A stretch of 64,000 nucleotides of DNA from Deltaproteobacteria bacterium HGW-Deltaproteobacteria-8 (lineage in GTDB: Bacteria > Desulfobacterota > Desulfovibrionia > Desulfovibrionales > Desulfovibrionaceae), in NCBI GenBank assembly GCA_002840405.1, contig PHAR01000002.1:248001-312000 (forward strand), given 5' to 3'. Under the pieces are notes generated by a model that did not search any database, was not told the origin of the DNA, and worked only from the letters and a program-made list of their open reading frames with translations. Position 1 is the stretch's first letter. Each line of letters opens with the position of its first letter. Positions 54,724-64,000 of the stretch are shown piece after piece. Both the position numbers and the translations under genes were made by a program.

Positions 54724-55611
54724 CTACACCCGCTCGATTTCTTCGGTGCCGAAGAGCCCGTAAGGTTTGATCATGAGGATGGCCACCAGGACCACAAAGG
54801 CCGCCACCTCGCGGAAGCCGCCCAGGTTGAAGAGGTCCTTGGCCAGACCGTCGCAGACGTTCTCCAGCACGCCGATGATGAGCCCGCCCAGCGCCGCGCC
54901 GAGCAAGGAGTCCAGCCCGCCCAGGATCACCGCCGGGAAGACCTTCAGGCCCAGCACGCCCAGGTGCGAGTTGATGCCGTTGATGTTGCCCAGGATCACG
55001 CCGCCCACGGTGGAGACTACGCTCGCAATGCACCAGGACAGGGCGAAGATGCCCCGGATGCCGATGCCCATGCTCTGGGCGGCCTGCTGGTCGTGGGCCG
55101 TGGCCCGCATGGCGATGCCCATGCGCGAGTACTTGAAAAAGGCCGTGAACACGGCAAAGAGCACGCCCGAGAGCGCAAAGGCCGCGATGTACACAGGGGC
55201 CACGGGCATTCCGGCGATGACGATGGGCGTGGTGGGCAGCACCTCGGGGTAGACCTTGATCTGCGTGCCCCAGATGAGCTGCACCACGCTTTTGAGCACC
55301 GAGGACAGGCCGATGGTCACCATGATGACGCAGATGTGCGCCTCGCCGATGAGCGGCCGCAGGGCCAGGCGCTCAATGGCCAGGCCCAGGACCACGGAGA
55401 AGCAGAGCGTCATGAGAAAGGCCCAGACAAAGGGGATGTGCAGCTGCACCGTGAGCCCGAAGCAGACGTACGCGCCCACCATGACCAGCTCGCCCTGGGC
55501 GAAGTTGACGACCTTTGTGGCCTTGTAGATGACCACGAAGCCCAGGGCCACGAGGCTGTAGATGCTGCCCACCACCAGGCCGTTGATGAATAATTGCAGG
55601 TAGTATTCCAC
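54724..55611 (-). CDS. livH: LIV-type ABC transporter permease LivH
   Basis: A 295-residue membrane protein with about eight helices (NGLVVGSIYSLVALGFVVIYKAT at the start; GGLDSLLGAALGG near the end). Translation starts at a GTG (55611); the frame extends further upstream, but the N-terminus here matches the family. It lies 4 bases after the acyl-CoA synthetase stop. Confidence 0.93.
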   Translation of the reverse strand: MEYYLQLFINGLVVGSIYSLVALGFVVIYKATKVVNFAQGELVMVGAYVCFGLTVQLHIPFVWAFLMTLCFSVVLGLAIERLALRPLIGEAHICVIMVTIGLSSVLKSVVQLIWGTQIKVYPEVLPTTPIVIAGMPVAPVYIAAFALSGVLFAVFTAFFKYSRMGIAMRATAHDQQAAQSMGIGIRGIFALSWCIASVVSTVGGVILGNINGINSHLGVLGLKVFPAVILGGLDSLLGAALGGLIIGVLENVCDGLAKDLFNLGGFREVAAFVVLVAILMIKPYGLFGTEEIERV

Positions 55612-55615
55612 GGAC

Positions 55616-57523
55616 TTAGTCGCCCTCCACTGTCTCGATGCGGATGTCGCCGCACATTTCCTGGACCCGGCCGTCCTGGTACTGGATGGCCATGTCCAGA
55701 CGCATGGCGCAGGCCTCGCTGTACAGGGCCTCAATGAGCGCGCCGTAACGCTCGCCAATGGTGCCCCGGCGGACTTTCCGCGTGCGGGTCAGCTCGCCGT
55801 CGTCGGCGTCCAGCTCCTTGTAGAGCAGGGCGAAGCGCCGGATGCGCGTGGCCTCGGGCAGGCTCCTGTTGATCTTGCGTATCTCGTCGTGCACCAGGGC
55901 ATAGACCTGGTCCTTGGCCGCCAGGTCCTGGTAGGTGGTGTAGGTGATCATGCGGCCCTCGGCCCAGTGCCCGACGATGTTCATGTCGATGCAGGCGATG
56001 GCCGTGATGGTGTCGCGCGCGTGGCCCAGCACCACGGCCTCGCGCAAAAACGGGGAGAACTTGAGCTTGTTCTCCAGGAATTGCGGGGAGAAGCGCGTGC
56101 CGTCCTTCAGGTGCATGACATCCTTCAGGCGGTCGATGACAACCAGCCGCCCGGCGTCATCGAAATATCCGGCGTCGCCGGACAAGAGCCAGCCGTCCTG
56201 GATGGTCTCGGCCGTGGCCTGCTCGTTCTTGTAGTAGCCAAGGAACACCGCCGGACTCCTGGACAGGATCTCGCCAGACTCCGAGAGCTTGAGCTCGGTC
56301 TCCGGGATGGGCAGGCCCACGGAATCGAAGTCCACGGCGCCGTCGCGATGGATGCAGGAAATGCCCGCGATCTCTGTCTGGCCGTATATCTGCTTCAGGT
56401 TCACGCCGAGCGCGTGGAAGAAGCGGATGGTGTCCGGCCCGAGCGCCGCGCCGCCGGTGGAGGCCGAGCGGATGCGCGAGAAGCCCAGGCGGTCGCGCAG
56501 GGCGCGCAGCAGGCAGACGTCGGCCAGGGCGTTGCCCAGGGTCAGGGGAACGCCGGGCTTGCGGCCGGCAAAGGTCTCGTCCACGTACCTAAGCGCGATG
56601 GGCAGGAAGAAATTGTACAGGAAGCGCTTGAAGGGCGTGGTCTCCAGGATGTCGCCCCGGACCTTGGCCGAAAGGCCTTCCCACACGCGCGGGGGCGAGA
56701 AGATGAGGTGCGGCCCGATCTCGCGGATGTTGGCCTGGGCCGTGTCCGGCTCCTCGGGGAAGTTCACGCAGAAGCCGAAGAGCAGGCTGGAGGCCACGGC
56801 CATCATCTGCTCGCCCATCCAGGCCAGCGGCAGGAAGGACACGAACTCGTCGGTCTCGCGCTTGGGGTCCACCTGGCCCAGGTTGGCGGCCATGGACAGC
56901 ATGTTGCGGTGCGAAAGCACGGCCAGCTTGGGGCGGCCCGTGGTGCCGGAGGTGGTGGCAACCAGGCAGGGGTCCTGCGGGTTCAATTTCGCGGTCATGG
57001 CCGTGAACTCGGCCACGGAGTCGGTGACGGCCTTGCGCCCCTTCTCACACACGGCCTCGAAGGAGAGCAGGTCCTCGGCCTCGTACCCGGTGAGTCCCTT
57101 GGGGTCGTGGAACACGACATGCCTGAGCTTCAGGAGGTCCGGGCGCAGGCTCAGGATCTTGTCCACCTGTTCCTGATCTTCCGCCACAACGAGCCTGGCC
57201 TCGGAGAGCTCGAAGATGTAGCGCACCTCGTCGGCCGTGGAGTCCTGGTACAGCCCCAGCGCCATGCCGCCCAGGGCCTGGATGGCGATTTCGGCGAAGA
57301 GCCACTCGGGCCGGTTGTCGCCGATGAGGATGATCATGTCGCCCGCCCCCAGGCCCAGTTCGCGCAGGCCGCAGGCGAACTCCGCCGTGAGGCCCAGGTA
57401 GTCGCGCCAGGAATAGGGCTGCCACACGCCCCACTGCTTCTCGCGCAGGGCTGTGCGGCGTGGGTGCTTACTTGCCTGGGCGAGGAGCAGGGCGGGCAGG
57501 GTGGTGTCGTAGATTCTGGCCAT
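55616..57523 (-). CDS. AMP-dependent acyl-CoA synthetase (long-chain type)
   Basis: A 635-residue adenylate-forming enzyme with the P-loop ATTSGTTGRPK near 190-200, the A5 motif YGQTEIAG, the A7/A8 motifs LLSGDAGYFD and RLKDVMHLKDG, and the C-terminal lid. It would convert a carboxylic acid to its CoA thioester. Its place between livG and livH ties its substrate to the transporter, for instance a fatty or aromatic acid. Confidence 0.92.
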   Translation of the reverse strand: MARIYDTTLPALLLAQASKHPRRTALREKQWGVWQPYSWRDYLGLTAEFACGLRELGLGAGDMIILIGDNRPEWLFAEIAIQALGGMALGLYQDSTADEVRYIFELSEARLVVAEDQEQVDKILSLRPDLLKLRHVVFHDPKGLTGYEAEDLLSFEAVCEKGRKAVTDSVAEFTAMTAKLNPQDPCLVATTSGTTGRPKLAVLSHRNMLSMAANLGQVDPKRETDEFVSFLPLAWMGEQMMAVASSLLFGFCVNFPEEPDTAQANIREIGPHLIFSPPRVWEGLSAKVRGDILETTPFKRFLYNFFLPIALRYVDETFAGRKPGVPLTLGNALADVCLLRALRDRLGFSRIRSASTGGAALGPDTIRFFHALGVNLKQIYGQTEIAGISCIHRDGAVDFDSVGLPIPETELKLSESGEILSRSPAVFLGYYKNEQATAETIQDGWLLSGDAGYFDDAGRLVVIDRLKDVMHLKDGTRFSPQFLENKLKFSPFLREAVVLGHARDTITAIACIDMNIVGHWAEGRMITYTTYQDLAAKDQVYALVHDEIRKINRSLPEATRIRRFALLYKELDADDGELTRTRKVRRGTIGERYGALIEALYSEACAMRLDMAIQYQDGRVQEMCGDIRIETVEGD

Positions 57524-57541
57524 GGGGAGGTTCCTGTGCGC

Positions 57542-58336
57542 CTAGCGCCCGAAGAAGGTGGCGTCCTCGGTGCCGAGGTAGGCGGCAACGACGTCCTGGT
57601 TGGCGCTGATCTCGTCCGGGCGGCCTTGGGCCAGCACGGAGCCGAAGTCGAGCACCACGATCTTGTCCGAGATGTCCATGACCACGCCCATGTCGTGCTC
57701 AATGAGCAGCACCGTGGCGCCCCATTCCTCGCAGATGTCCAGGATGTAGCGGGCCATGTCCTCGGTTTCCTCGAGGTTCATGCCGGCCATGGGCTCGTCC
57801 AGCAGGATGAGCTTGGGCTCTGCGGCGAGCGCCCGTCCCAGTTCGACGCGTTTCTGCACGCCGTAGGGCAGGTGCCCGGCAGGCTGATGCCGAAAGGGCG
57901 AGAGGCCGAGGAAGTCGATGACGTCCTCCACCCGGCGACGGTGCTCGGCCTCGTCGTTCACGGCCCGGCCCAGGTAGGCGATGCTTGAAAGGATGCCGTA
58001 GCGGATGAGGTGGTGGCGGCCCACCATGAGGTTGTCCAGCACGGACAGACCCTTGAACAGGGCGATGTTCTGAAAGGTGCGCGAAAGACCCATGCCGGTA
58101 CGCTTGTGCGTTGGCACGGCCAGCAGGTTCTTGCCGTCCAGGTATATCTCGCCGGAGTCCGGGGTGTAGCGGCCGCTGATGCAGTTGAGGATGCTCGTCT
58201 TGCCCGCGCCGTTGGGGCCGATGAGCGAGACGATGCGACCCTTCTCCACCGAGAAGGCGACATCCGTGAGGGCCGCGATGCCCTTGAAGGTCAGGGTGAC
58301 GCCCTTGACTTCCAAAAGTGGGGTCATCAGCGTCAT
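57542..58336 (-). CDS. livG: LIV-type ABC transporter ATPase LivG
   Basis: A 264-residue ATPase with Walker A GPNGAGKTS, signature HLPYGVQKRVELGRALA and Walker B LILLDEPMAGMN. Its ATG overlaps the stop of the CBS-ACT gene (TAATG). An upstream GTG is possible, but the overlap makes the ATG attractive for coupling. Confidence 0.92.
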   Translation of the reverse strand: MTLMTPLLEVKGVTLTFKGIAALTDVAFSVEKGRIVSLIGPNGAGKTSILNCISGRYTPDSGEIYLDGKNLLAVPTHKRTGMGLSRTFQNIALFKGLSVLDNLMVGRHHLIRYGILSSIAYLGRAVNDEAEHRRRVEDVIDFLGLSPFRHQPAGHLPYGVQKRVELGRALAAEPKLILLDEPMAGMNLEETEDMARYILDICEEWGATVLLIEHDMGVVMDISDKIVVLDFGSVLAQGRPDEISANQDVVAAYLGTEDATFFGR

Positions 58337-58989
58337 TACTGCCACTCGTGCCGGAAGTCGGCGGGGCCCATGACCTTGTAGCCGCGCTCTTCCAGGGCCT
58401 TGGCGATGGGCGCGGCGTTGTCCGTGGCCACGCGGATGACCACGATGCGTTTGCCGTTGTGGTAGAAGGTGGCGGTGGAAATGATGGAGATGGACATGCC
58501 CGCGATGATCCCGGCGGCCTCGTGCAGCACGCCTGTGCGGTCCTGGGCCTCGAAGGTGATGCGCGTTCCGCCCTGGCGGTAACCCATCTCTTCCACCAGG
58601 ACGTCGAGCATGACGCTCCTGTTGATGTAGCCGATGAGTTCCCCGGCCTGGTCCACCACGGCCAGCCCGGCGAGGTTGCCCGCGAACATCATGTCCGCTG
58701 CGGCCTCGATCTCCGTCTCCGGCCCGATGGTCTTGATGTCCTTGCGGATGATCTTGTCCACGGTGAGCCGGGTCATGAGGTACTTGACCTCGTGCTTGTC
58801 CAGCGAGGTCATGATGCTCGGCAGCGAGGCCGAGAGGTCCTCGGGCCGGACGTAGCCCAACAGCTTGCCGCCCTCCACCACCAGGAGCATGCCGAGCCTG
58901 CTTTCTTCAAGGAGTTTTTGGGCTTCCAGCACGGAAGTCCTTGGTGTCACGGTGACGAAGTTGCGCAGCATCTTCAGGCCGACGTACAT
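58336..58989 (-). CDS. CBS-pair and ACT-domain protein
   Basis: A 217-residue protein. Two CBS motifs (about 1-60 and 75-130) can bind adenosyl ligands such as AMP or SAM, and an ACT domain (about 140-210) typically senses an amino acid. It opens the LIV-type operon, so it may tune uptake or the ligases to energy and amino acid supply. AAGGAGGGG precedes the ATG. Confidence 0.9.
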   Translation of the reverse strand: MYVGLKMLRNFVTVTPRTSVLEAQKLLEESRLGMLLVVEGGKLLGYVRPEDLSASLPSIMTSLDKHEVKYLMTRLTVDKIIRKDIKTIGPETEIEAAADMMFAGNLAGLAVVDQAGELIGYINRSVMLDVLVEEMGYRQGGTRITFEAQDRTGVLHEAAGIIAGMSISIISTATFYHNGKRIVVIRVATDNAAPIAKALEERGYKVMGPADFRHEWQ

Positions 58990-59041
58990 GGCCCCTCCTT
59001 GATTTTCCCCTTGGCCTTGCGGCAGGTGCTAATCACCCGAG

Positions 59042-59070
59042 TTGAAAACCAGAAGGTGCTGCCGAGTCAA
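59042..59070 (-). promoter_or_regulatory. Candidate promoter of the CBS-ACT/LIV operon
   Basis: On the minus strand TTGACT (59065-59070) and TTTCAA (59042-59047) are 17 bases apart, about 50 bases before the CBS-ACT start. Confidence 0.4.
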
Positions 59071-59217
59071 GCGGAAAATGAAGTGAGTGCCCGCATTGAC
59101 CAAAATGGCGCAGGACGAAATTGGGAGACCAACCCTTGTCTGACAGGGTCTGTTGCCGTATTTCCAATGCTCCCGGCGGCACGGCATTTGCTTCTGTGTC
59201 CCGAAACCGGTGAGAAT

Positions 59218-60432
59218 ATGACGGAAAACGAACTCTCGAAGTTGAAAATCGACAAGACCGCCTGGCGCGGGGCCGTGAAACGTCCCACGGGCCGGGCCTT
59301 GCGCCTTGCGCTCATCCTTATGGCCCTGGCGCTGGGCGTCCTGGCTGTGCGGCATTTCTTTCCCTCTTCCGTCGGGGTTGAGACCATTGCCGTGAGCCAG
59401 GTGTACCCGTCCCAGGGTGTGACCCTGCTCAACTCCAGCGGCTACGTCACGGCCCAGCGCAAGGCCTCGGTGGCCTCCAAAACCACGGCCCGGCTCATCT
59501 GGCTGGGGGTGGAGGAGGGCAGCCGCGTGCGCCAGGGCGAGATCATCGCCAAGCTTGAGCAGGAGGACGTGCTGGCCGCGCGCGACCGGGCTGGAGCCAC
59601 TTTCAAGGCCAGCAAGGCCGAGATCGACCTTGCCCAGTCCGAGCTCACCGACGCCAGCCAGAACCTGGAGCGCATGAAGAAGTTGCTGGCCGAAAAGATC
59701 ATCGCCCAGGCTGACTTCGACACCGCCGAGGCGCGCTACAAAAAGGCTCTTGCCAGCGTTGACGCCGCGCGCTGGACCGCCGGATCGTCCGGTGCGGCCC
59801 TGCGCGAATCCACGGCCAACCTGGGCTACACGCAGCTCGCCGCGCCTTTTGACGGCGTGGTGCTGACCAAGAACGCCGATGTCGGCGACATCGTCACCCC
59901 TCTGGGCGCAGCGGCCAACGCCAAGGCCAGCGTGGTCACCATCGCCGACATGCTCTCGCTGCTGGTGGAGACCGACGTGTCCGAGTCCAACGTGTCCAAG
60001 GTCAAGGCCGGCGCGCCCTGCGAGATCCAGCTCGACGCCCTGCCCGGGGAGCGCTTCCCTGGTTCGGTGCACATGATCGTGCCCACGGCCGACCGCACCA
60101 AGGCCTCGGTGCTGGTCAAGGTCAAATTCCAGACGCTGGACCCGCGCATCCTGCCGGAGATGAGCGCCAAGGTGGCCTTCCTCTCCCGCGAACTTAGCGA
60201 GGCCGAGCGCGCCCCGCGCCTGGCCGTGCCTGCTGCTGCGGTGGTGGAGCAGGGCGGGCGCAGGGTGGTCTTCCAGGTCACGGACGGCATCGCCAAGGCC
60301 GTTGCCGTGGAGACCGGGGGAAGGATCGGCGATTTTCTGGAGCTCTCCTCCGGCCCCAAGGCCGGGGAACGCGTGGTTTTGAGTCCCCCGGCCGAGCTCA
60401 AGTCCGGGGCCAGGGTCACGGCCACGAAATGA
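59218..60432 (+). CDS. Periplasmic adaptor (HlyD/MacA-like) protein
   Basis: A 404-residue membrane-fusion protein. Helix near residues 27-45 anchors it, then lipoyl/biotinyl-like halves (around 70-120 and 200-240) around a helical hairpin of about 80 residues, and a beta-barrel domain. It would link an inner membrane ABC transporter to an outer-membrane channel. Its stop overlaps the ATPase start by 4 bases (ATGA). Confidence 0.9.
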   Translation: MTENELSKLKIDKTAWRGAVKRPTGRALRLALILMALALGVLAVRHFFPSSVGVETIAVSQVYPSQGVTLLNSSGYVTAQRKASVASKTTARLIWLGVEEGSRVRQGEIIAKLEQEDVLAARDRAGATFKASKAEIDLAQSELTDASQNLERMKKLLAEKIIAQADFDTAEARYKKALASVDAARWTAGSSGAALRESTANLGYTQLAAPFDGVVLTKNADVGDIVTPLGAAANAKASVVTIADMLSLLVETDVSESNVSKVKAGAPCEIQLDALPGERFPGSVHMIVPTADRTKASVLVKVKFQTLDPRILPEMSAKVAFLSRELSEAERAPRLAVPAAAVVEQGGRRVVFQVTDGIAKAVAVETGGRIGDFLELSSGPKAGERVVLSPPAELKSGARVTATK

Positions 60433-61193
60433 GCGTCCCCACCGCACCGGCCGGAGACGGTAGCGCCAGCCCGGCCATCGACATCCGCTCGGTATCCAAA
60501 TCCTACACGCGCGGCCAGCAGATCGTGCCCGTGCTCCAGGACGTGAGCTTCCACATCGCGCGCGGCGAGTTCGTGGCTCTCATGGGGCCGTCGGGCTCGG
60601 GCAAGAGCACGCTTCTGAACCTCATCGCAGGCATCGACCGCGTGGATTCGGGCTCCATTCTCGTCGGCGGCGTGGACATCACCACCCTGAGCGAAAGTGA
60701 ACTGGCCCGCTGGCGCAGCCGCAGCATCGGCTTCATCTTCCAGTTCTACAACCTGATCCCTGTGCTCAGCGCCCTGGAGAACGTGGAGCTGCCGCTTCTG
60801 CTCACGCCGCTCTCGGCCCGGGAGCGCCGGGAGCACGCCAAGGCCGCCCTGGCCCTGGTGGGCCTGTCCGACCGCCTGGACCACAAGCCCTCGGAGCTTT
60901 CCGGCGGCCAGCAGCAGCGCACGGCCATCGCCCGGGCCATCGTCACGGACCCGGACATCCTGGTGGCCGACGAGCCCACCGGCGACCTGGACCGCGTCTC
61001 GGCCGGGGAGATCCTGGACCTCATGGCCGGCCTGAACGCCAATTTGGGCAAAACCATTGTCATGGTCACCCATGACCCCAGGGCGGCGGAGCGCGCGCAT
61101 CTTGTGCGCAGCCTGGAAAAGGGGCTGCTCATCGACGACAACGGTGGCGATGGCGGCGGTAACGGCAATGCTGACCCTGCGCTTCATCCTTAA
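60429..61193 (+). CDS. ABC transporter ATPase, MacB/LolD type
   Basis: A 254-residue ATPase with Walker [10 protein letters not shown], signature [15 protein letters not shown], Walker [13 protein letters not shown] and switch His in VTHD. Members of this group drive mechanical transport of lipoproteins, lipids or peptides. The last 26 bases overlap the first permease gene. Confidence 0.94.
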   Translation: MSVPTAPAGDGSASPAIDIRSVSKSYTRGQQIVPVLQDVSFHIARGEFVALMGPSGSGKSTLLNLIAGIDRVDSGSILVGGVDITTLSESELARWRSRSIGFIFQFYNLIPVLSALENVELPLLLTPLSARERREHAKAALALVGLSDRLDHKPSELSGGQQQRTAIARAIVTDPDILVADEPTGDLDRVSAGEILDLMAGLNANLGKTIVMVTHDPRAAERAHLVRSLEKGLLIDDNGGDGGGNGNADPALHP

Positions 61194-62325
61194 GAACCTT
61201 TTCCGGCACAAGCTGCGCAACAGCCTGACCATCGTGGGCATCGCGGTGTCGGTCTTGTCCTTCGGCCTTTTGCGCACCACGGTGGACGCCTGGTACGCCG
61301 GTGTCGAGGCCTCCTCGGCCACGCGGCTGGTCACGCGCAACTCCATCTCGCTCATGTTCACCCTGCCCGTGTCCTACGAGGAGCGCATCCGCGCCGTGGA
61401 CGGCGTGACCATCGTCTCACGCGGGAACTGGTTCGGCGGAGTGTACATCGACGAAAAGGATTTCTTCCCCAACTTCGCCGTGGATGCGCGCACCTACCTG
61501 ACTCTCTATCCGGAGATCCAGCTCAACGAGGACCAGAAGACGGCGTTTCTGCGCGACCGCAAGGGCTGCATCATCGGGGTCAAGCTGGCCAGGCGCTTCG
61601 GCTGGAAGATCGGCGATCCCGTGACCTTGAAGGGGACCATCTATCCGGGCAACTGGGGCATGACCGTGCGCGGGATCTACACCGGCCGCGACAAGGGCAC
61701 GGACGAGACGCAGCTCATGTTCCACTGGGACTACTTGAACGAGACGCTCAAGAAGTCCTCTCCGCGCCGGGCCGACCAGGTCGGGTTCTTCATGATCGGG
61801 GTTGCCAACGCCGATGTGGCGGCAATCACGGCCCTGGCCATAGACGCGCGTTTCCAGAATTCCCTGGCCGAGACCCTCACCGAGACAGAGAAGGCCTTCC
61901 AGATGGGCTTCGTGGCCATGAGCGGGGCCATCGTCGCGGCCATCCGCATCGTGTCCATGCTGGTCATCGTCATCATCATGGCCGTGGCCGCCAACACCAT
62001 GGCCATGAGCGCGCGCGAGCGCCTGGGGGAGTTCGCGGCCCTGAAGGCACTGGGCTTTGGCGGCGGGTACCTGGCCCTGCTCATCCTGGGCGAGTCCATG
62101 GCCCTGGCCTCCATCGGCTGCGCGCTCGGCTGCGCGTTGACCTTCCCCGCCGCGAGCGCCTTTGGCAGCGCGGTGAGCCAGTTCTTTCCCATCTTTCAGG
62201 TGTCGACGCTGACCGTGACCCTGCAAGGCGCCTCGGCCCTGGTCGTGGGGCTGGTGGCGGGCATCGTCCCGGCCTGGCGCGCGCAACGCATCGGCATTGC
62301 CGAGGCCCTGCGGCGGATCGCATGA
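61168..62325 (+). CDS. MacB/FtsX-like ABC permease 1
   Basis: A 385-residue membrane protein with one N-terminal helix (about 21-43), a large periplasmic domain (about 45-255) and three C-terminal helices, the FtsX-type pattern. The end ([19 protein letters not shown]) matches the family. It starts inside the ATPase gene in another frame, so translation is coupled. Confidence 0.9.
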   Translation: MLTLRFILKNLFRHKLRNSLTIVGIAVSVLSFGLLRTTVDAWYAGVEASSATRLVTRNSISLMFTLPVSYEERIRAVDGVTIVSRGNWFGGVYIDEKDFFPNFAVDARTYLTLYPEIQLNEDQKTAFLRDRKGCIIGVKLARRFGWKIGDPVTLKGTIYPGNWGMTVRGIYTGRDKGTDETQLMFHWDYLNETLKKSSPRRADQVGFFMIGVANADVAAITALAIDARFQNSLAETLTETEKAFQMGFVAMSGAIVAAIRIVSMLVIVIIMAVAANTMAMSARERLGEFAALKALGFGGGYLALLILGESMALASIGCALGCALTFPAASAFGSAVSQFFPIFQVSTLTVTLQGASALVVGLVAGIVPAWRAQRIGIAEALRRIA

Positions 62326-62347
62326 GAATTCTGCGGAGGACAGCCTG

Positions 62348-63514
62348 ATGGCCCTGCTCGTGTCCTACAGCCTGCGCAACCTGTTGGCCCGGCGCATGAC
62401 CACGGCCCTCACCGCCGGGGGCATGGCGCTCGTGGTCTTCGTGTTCGCTGCGGCGCTCATGCTGGCCGAGGGCCTGCGTGCGACCCTGGTGCAGACGGGC
62501 ACGGCAGGCAACGCCCTGGCGTTGCGCAAAGGCTCCAAGTCCGAGATCGAGAGCGTGGTGGACCGCGGCATCGCCGCGCTGGTGGAGACCCGCCCGGAGA
62601 TAGCCCGGGACGCGGACGGCTCGCCCCTGGCCGCGCGCGAGGTGGTGGTGCTCATCAACCTGGCCAAACGCGGCACGGGTGAGGCCTCAAACGTGATGCT
62701 GCGCGGCATCGGGGAGAAGTCCCTGGGCTTGCGCCCCCAGGTGCGCCTGAAGTCCGGGCGCATGCCGCGCTTCGGGTCCTTGGAGATCATTGCCGGGGAG
62801 GGCGTGGCTCGGCGTTTCAAGGGCGCGGGCCTGGGCGAGAAACTCAGGTTCGGCATGCGCCAGTGGACTGTGGTGGGGATCTTCGACGCCGGGGCCACGG
62901 GCTTCAACTCCGAGATCTGGGGCGACGTGGACCAGTTCATGAACGCCTTCCGGCGCAACGCCTACACCCTGATTCTGGTCCGATTGGCGCGGGAGGATGC
63001 TCTCGCCGCCTTTCAGGCGGGCCTGGGGGCTGACCCGCGCCTGCAGCTTGATGTCAAGGCTGAGACGGTTTTCTATGCCGAGCAGTCGGAGATGATGGCC
63101 AAGTTCCTGAAGATATTGGGTGTGTCGCTGACGGCGATCTTTTCCATCGGGGCCATGATCGGGGCCATGATCACCATGCACGCGGCCGTGGCCGGGCGCA
63201 CGGGCGAGATTGGCACCCTGCGCGCCCTGGGCTTTCCCCGGCGGTCCATCCTCTGGGCCTTTGTGCTGGAGGCGTTGTTTCTGGGGCTTCTCGGCGGGTC
63301 GGTGGGGCTCTTGGCTGCTTCCGGTCTGCAGCTGTTCACCATCTCCACCATGAACTTCCAGACCTTCTCGGAGCTGGCCTTCGGCTTTGCCCTCACGCCC
63401 GGCATCGTGCTCCTGTCCCTGGCCTTTGGCACGGGCATGGGACTGCTCGGCGGGCTCATCCCGGCCCTGCGCGCGGCGAGGATCAAGATTGTGGATGCGC
63501 TGCGGGCGGCGTAA
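62348..63514 (+). CDS. MacB/FtsX-like ABC permease 2
   Basis: A 388-residue protein of the same build as its neighbour (LRNLLARRMTTALTAGGMAL start; periplasmic domain about 45-260; three C-terminal helices; GLIPALRAARIKIVDALRAA end). The two probably form a heterodimer. GGAGGA at 62335-62340 precedes the ATG at 62348. Last gene of the operon. Confidence 0.9.
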   Translation: MALLVSYSLRNLLARRMTTALTAGGMALVVFVFAAALMLAEGLRATLVQTGTAGNALALRKGSKSEIESVVDRGIAALVETRPEIARDADGSPLAAREVVVLINLAKRGTGEASNVMLRGIGEKSLGLRPQVRLKSGRMPRFGSLEIIAGEGVARRFKGAGLGEKLRFGMRQWTVVGIFDAGATGFNSEIWGDVDQFMNAFRRNAYTLILVRLAREDALAAFQAGLGADPRLQLDVKAETVFYAEQSEMMAKFLKILGVSLTAIFSIGAMIGAMITMHAAVAGRTGEIGTLRALGFPRRSILWAFVLEALFLGLLGGSVGLLAASGLQLFTISTMNFQTFSELAFGFALTPGIVLLSLAFGTGMGLLGGLIPALRAARIKIVDALRAA

Positions 63515-63541
63515 GACGGAGGAACGGGGCTCGGGCGGGTG

Positions 63542-63760
63542 CTAGCGCAGCTCACCCCGGCCGGAGCGCACTTGCAGCTCCTGCAGGATGAGGCGTTCGT
63601 ACTCGGGATGCACCTGCTCCTCTGACACCGACTCGCCGGAGTTCAGGAGTTTGAGCAGGTGCTGGGTCTCTTCCCAGAAATCGAGCAGTTCGTCGTCGCC
63701 CAGGGACTTGATCTGCTCTTCCAGGGAGATGATTTCGTCAGCGTTGGCGAATTGGCCCAT
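63542..63760 (-). CDS. Small hypothetical acidic protein
   Basis: A 72-residue acidic, helical protein (SLGDDELLDFWEETQHLLKLLNS) with no cysteines or membrane helix. AAGGAAG precedes the ATG at 63760. No family is recognised. Confidence 0.65.
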   Translation of the reverse strand: MGQFANADEIISLEEQIKSLGDDELLDFWEETQHLLKLLNSGESVSEEQVHPEYERLILQELQVRSGRGELR

Positions 63761-63892
63761 GCAATGCGCTTCCTTGGGGTAAAGTTTTCAATGTTTCGGT
63801 TCGATGTTGCGTGGTATGGATAGCCGTTTCCTGGCCTTCCGTCAAACAGGGGACTTGAGGTTCGCTGTTTTGCATGTGGTAAGCGAATGTTA

Positions 63893-63921
63893 TTGACAAA
63901 ACACGTTGATGCTGCGAAATT
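63893..63921 (+). promoter_or_regulatory. Candidate promoter near the right edge
   Basis: TTGACA (63893-63898), 17 bases, then GAAATT (63916-63921). The -10 is poor. It would drive the gene starting at the window end. Confidence 0.35.
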
Positions 63922-63986
63922 TTCTTAAGGCTAAACTTCTGTAAGCAGATCTAGGTCACTGACCGCCTGTTTGCTCGGCGGATAAC

Positions 63987-63992
63987 AAGGAG
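63987..63992 (+). promoter_or_regulatory. Ribosome binding site of a gene starting at the window edge
   Basis: AAGGAG is followed by six bases and then AT as the last two bases of the window, so an ATG probably starts at 63999. Nothing can be said about the product. Confidence 0.5.
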
Positions 63993-64000
63993 CCGGAAAT

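Overview
The window is about 64 kb of a GC-rich bacterial chromosome. It most resembles a Desulfovibrionaceae (Desulfovibrio sensu lato) genome. This rests on an ArsR-type regulator fused to a methyltransferase next to ahcY, several sigma54-type signals, a likely small selenoprotein, DarP, a Lrp-PutA pair and gene style. No rRNA is present, so the assignment is an inference. Two stretches are clearly poorer in GC and look acquired: the left edge (1-600) and 33.0-33.76 kb.

Layout. 0-2.6 kb: a truncated OLD-like P-loop ATPase running off the left edge, then a chemotaxis receptor whose C-terminal tail is frameshifted. 2.7-5.3 kb: the SAM-cycle unit sahR-ahcY with a promoter, a candidate operator and a terminator. 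5.3-11.1 kb: a membrane-bound AAA+ sigma54-activator-like regulator, divergent from a five-gene run (small membrane protein, TauE/SafE permease, small secreted protein, small membrane protein, bitopic membrane protein) that carries a near-consensus sigma54 promoter. 11.2-18.8 kb: argP/argO, a PAS-GGDEF diguanylate cyclase, a zinc-ribbon protein, darP, then a Lrp regulator overlapping a bifunctional proline-catabolic enzyme. 18.9-25.0 kb: a secreted caspase-like protein, then a Mla/MCE lipid-transport operon whose permease gene has an internal deletion and frameshift.

25.0-32.7 kb: a LysE-type exporter divergent from a MocR regulator with a direct-repeat operator, small enzymes, glgB and pdxA. 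32.7-35.3 kb: two small hypothetical genes (one with a HEPN-like motif), a 3' remnant of a second rfbA, a bacteriohemerythrin and the intact rfbA. 35.4-41.6 kb: a DUF1614-like protein, a Mog-domain protein, a TolC-like channel, a small gene with an in-frame TGA and a SECIS-like hairpin between two CXXC motifs, a MltB-like transglycosylase, a glycosyltransferase and a MoaE-like protein. 41.6-49.6 kb: a large membrane protein with a CCHC zinc knuckle, gpmA, mutY, a lysozyme-like protein behind a candidate sigma54 promoter, an RqcH-like NFACT protein and dksA.

49.8-50.2 kb: four tRNAs (Gly, Cys, Gly, Gly). 50.3-59.0 kb: one long leftward operon joining a CBS-ACT sensor, a complete LIV-type ABC importer and two acyl-CoA ligases. 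59.2-63.5 kb: a MacAB-like efflux or lipoprotein-transport operon. The window ends with a small hypothetical gene and what looks like the ribosome binding site of a gene starting on the last bases.

Most of the window is housekeeping. The observations most worth checking are the selenoprotein candidate (38.7 kb), the divergent sigma54-type sensor locus (5.3-11.1 kb), the broken mlaE (21.8 kb), the rfbA remnant with the HEPN-like gene (33-34 kb), and the OLD-like gene at the left edge.
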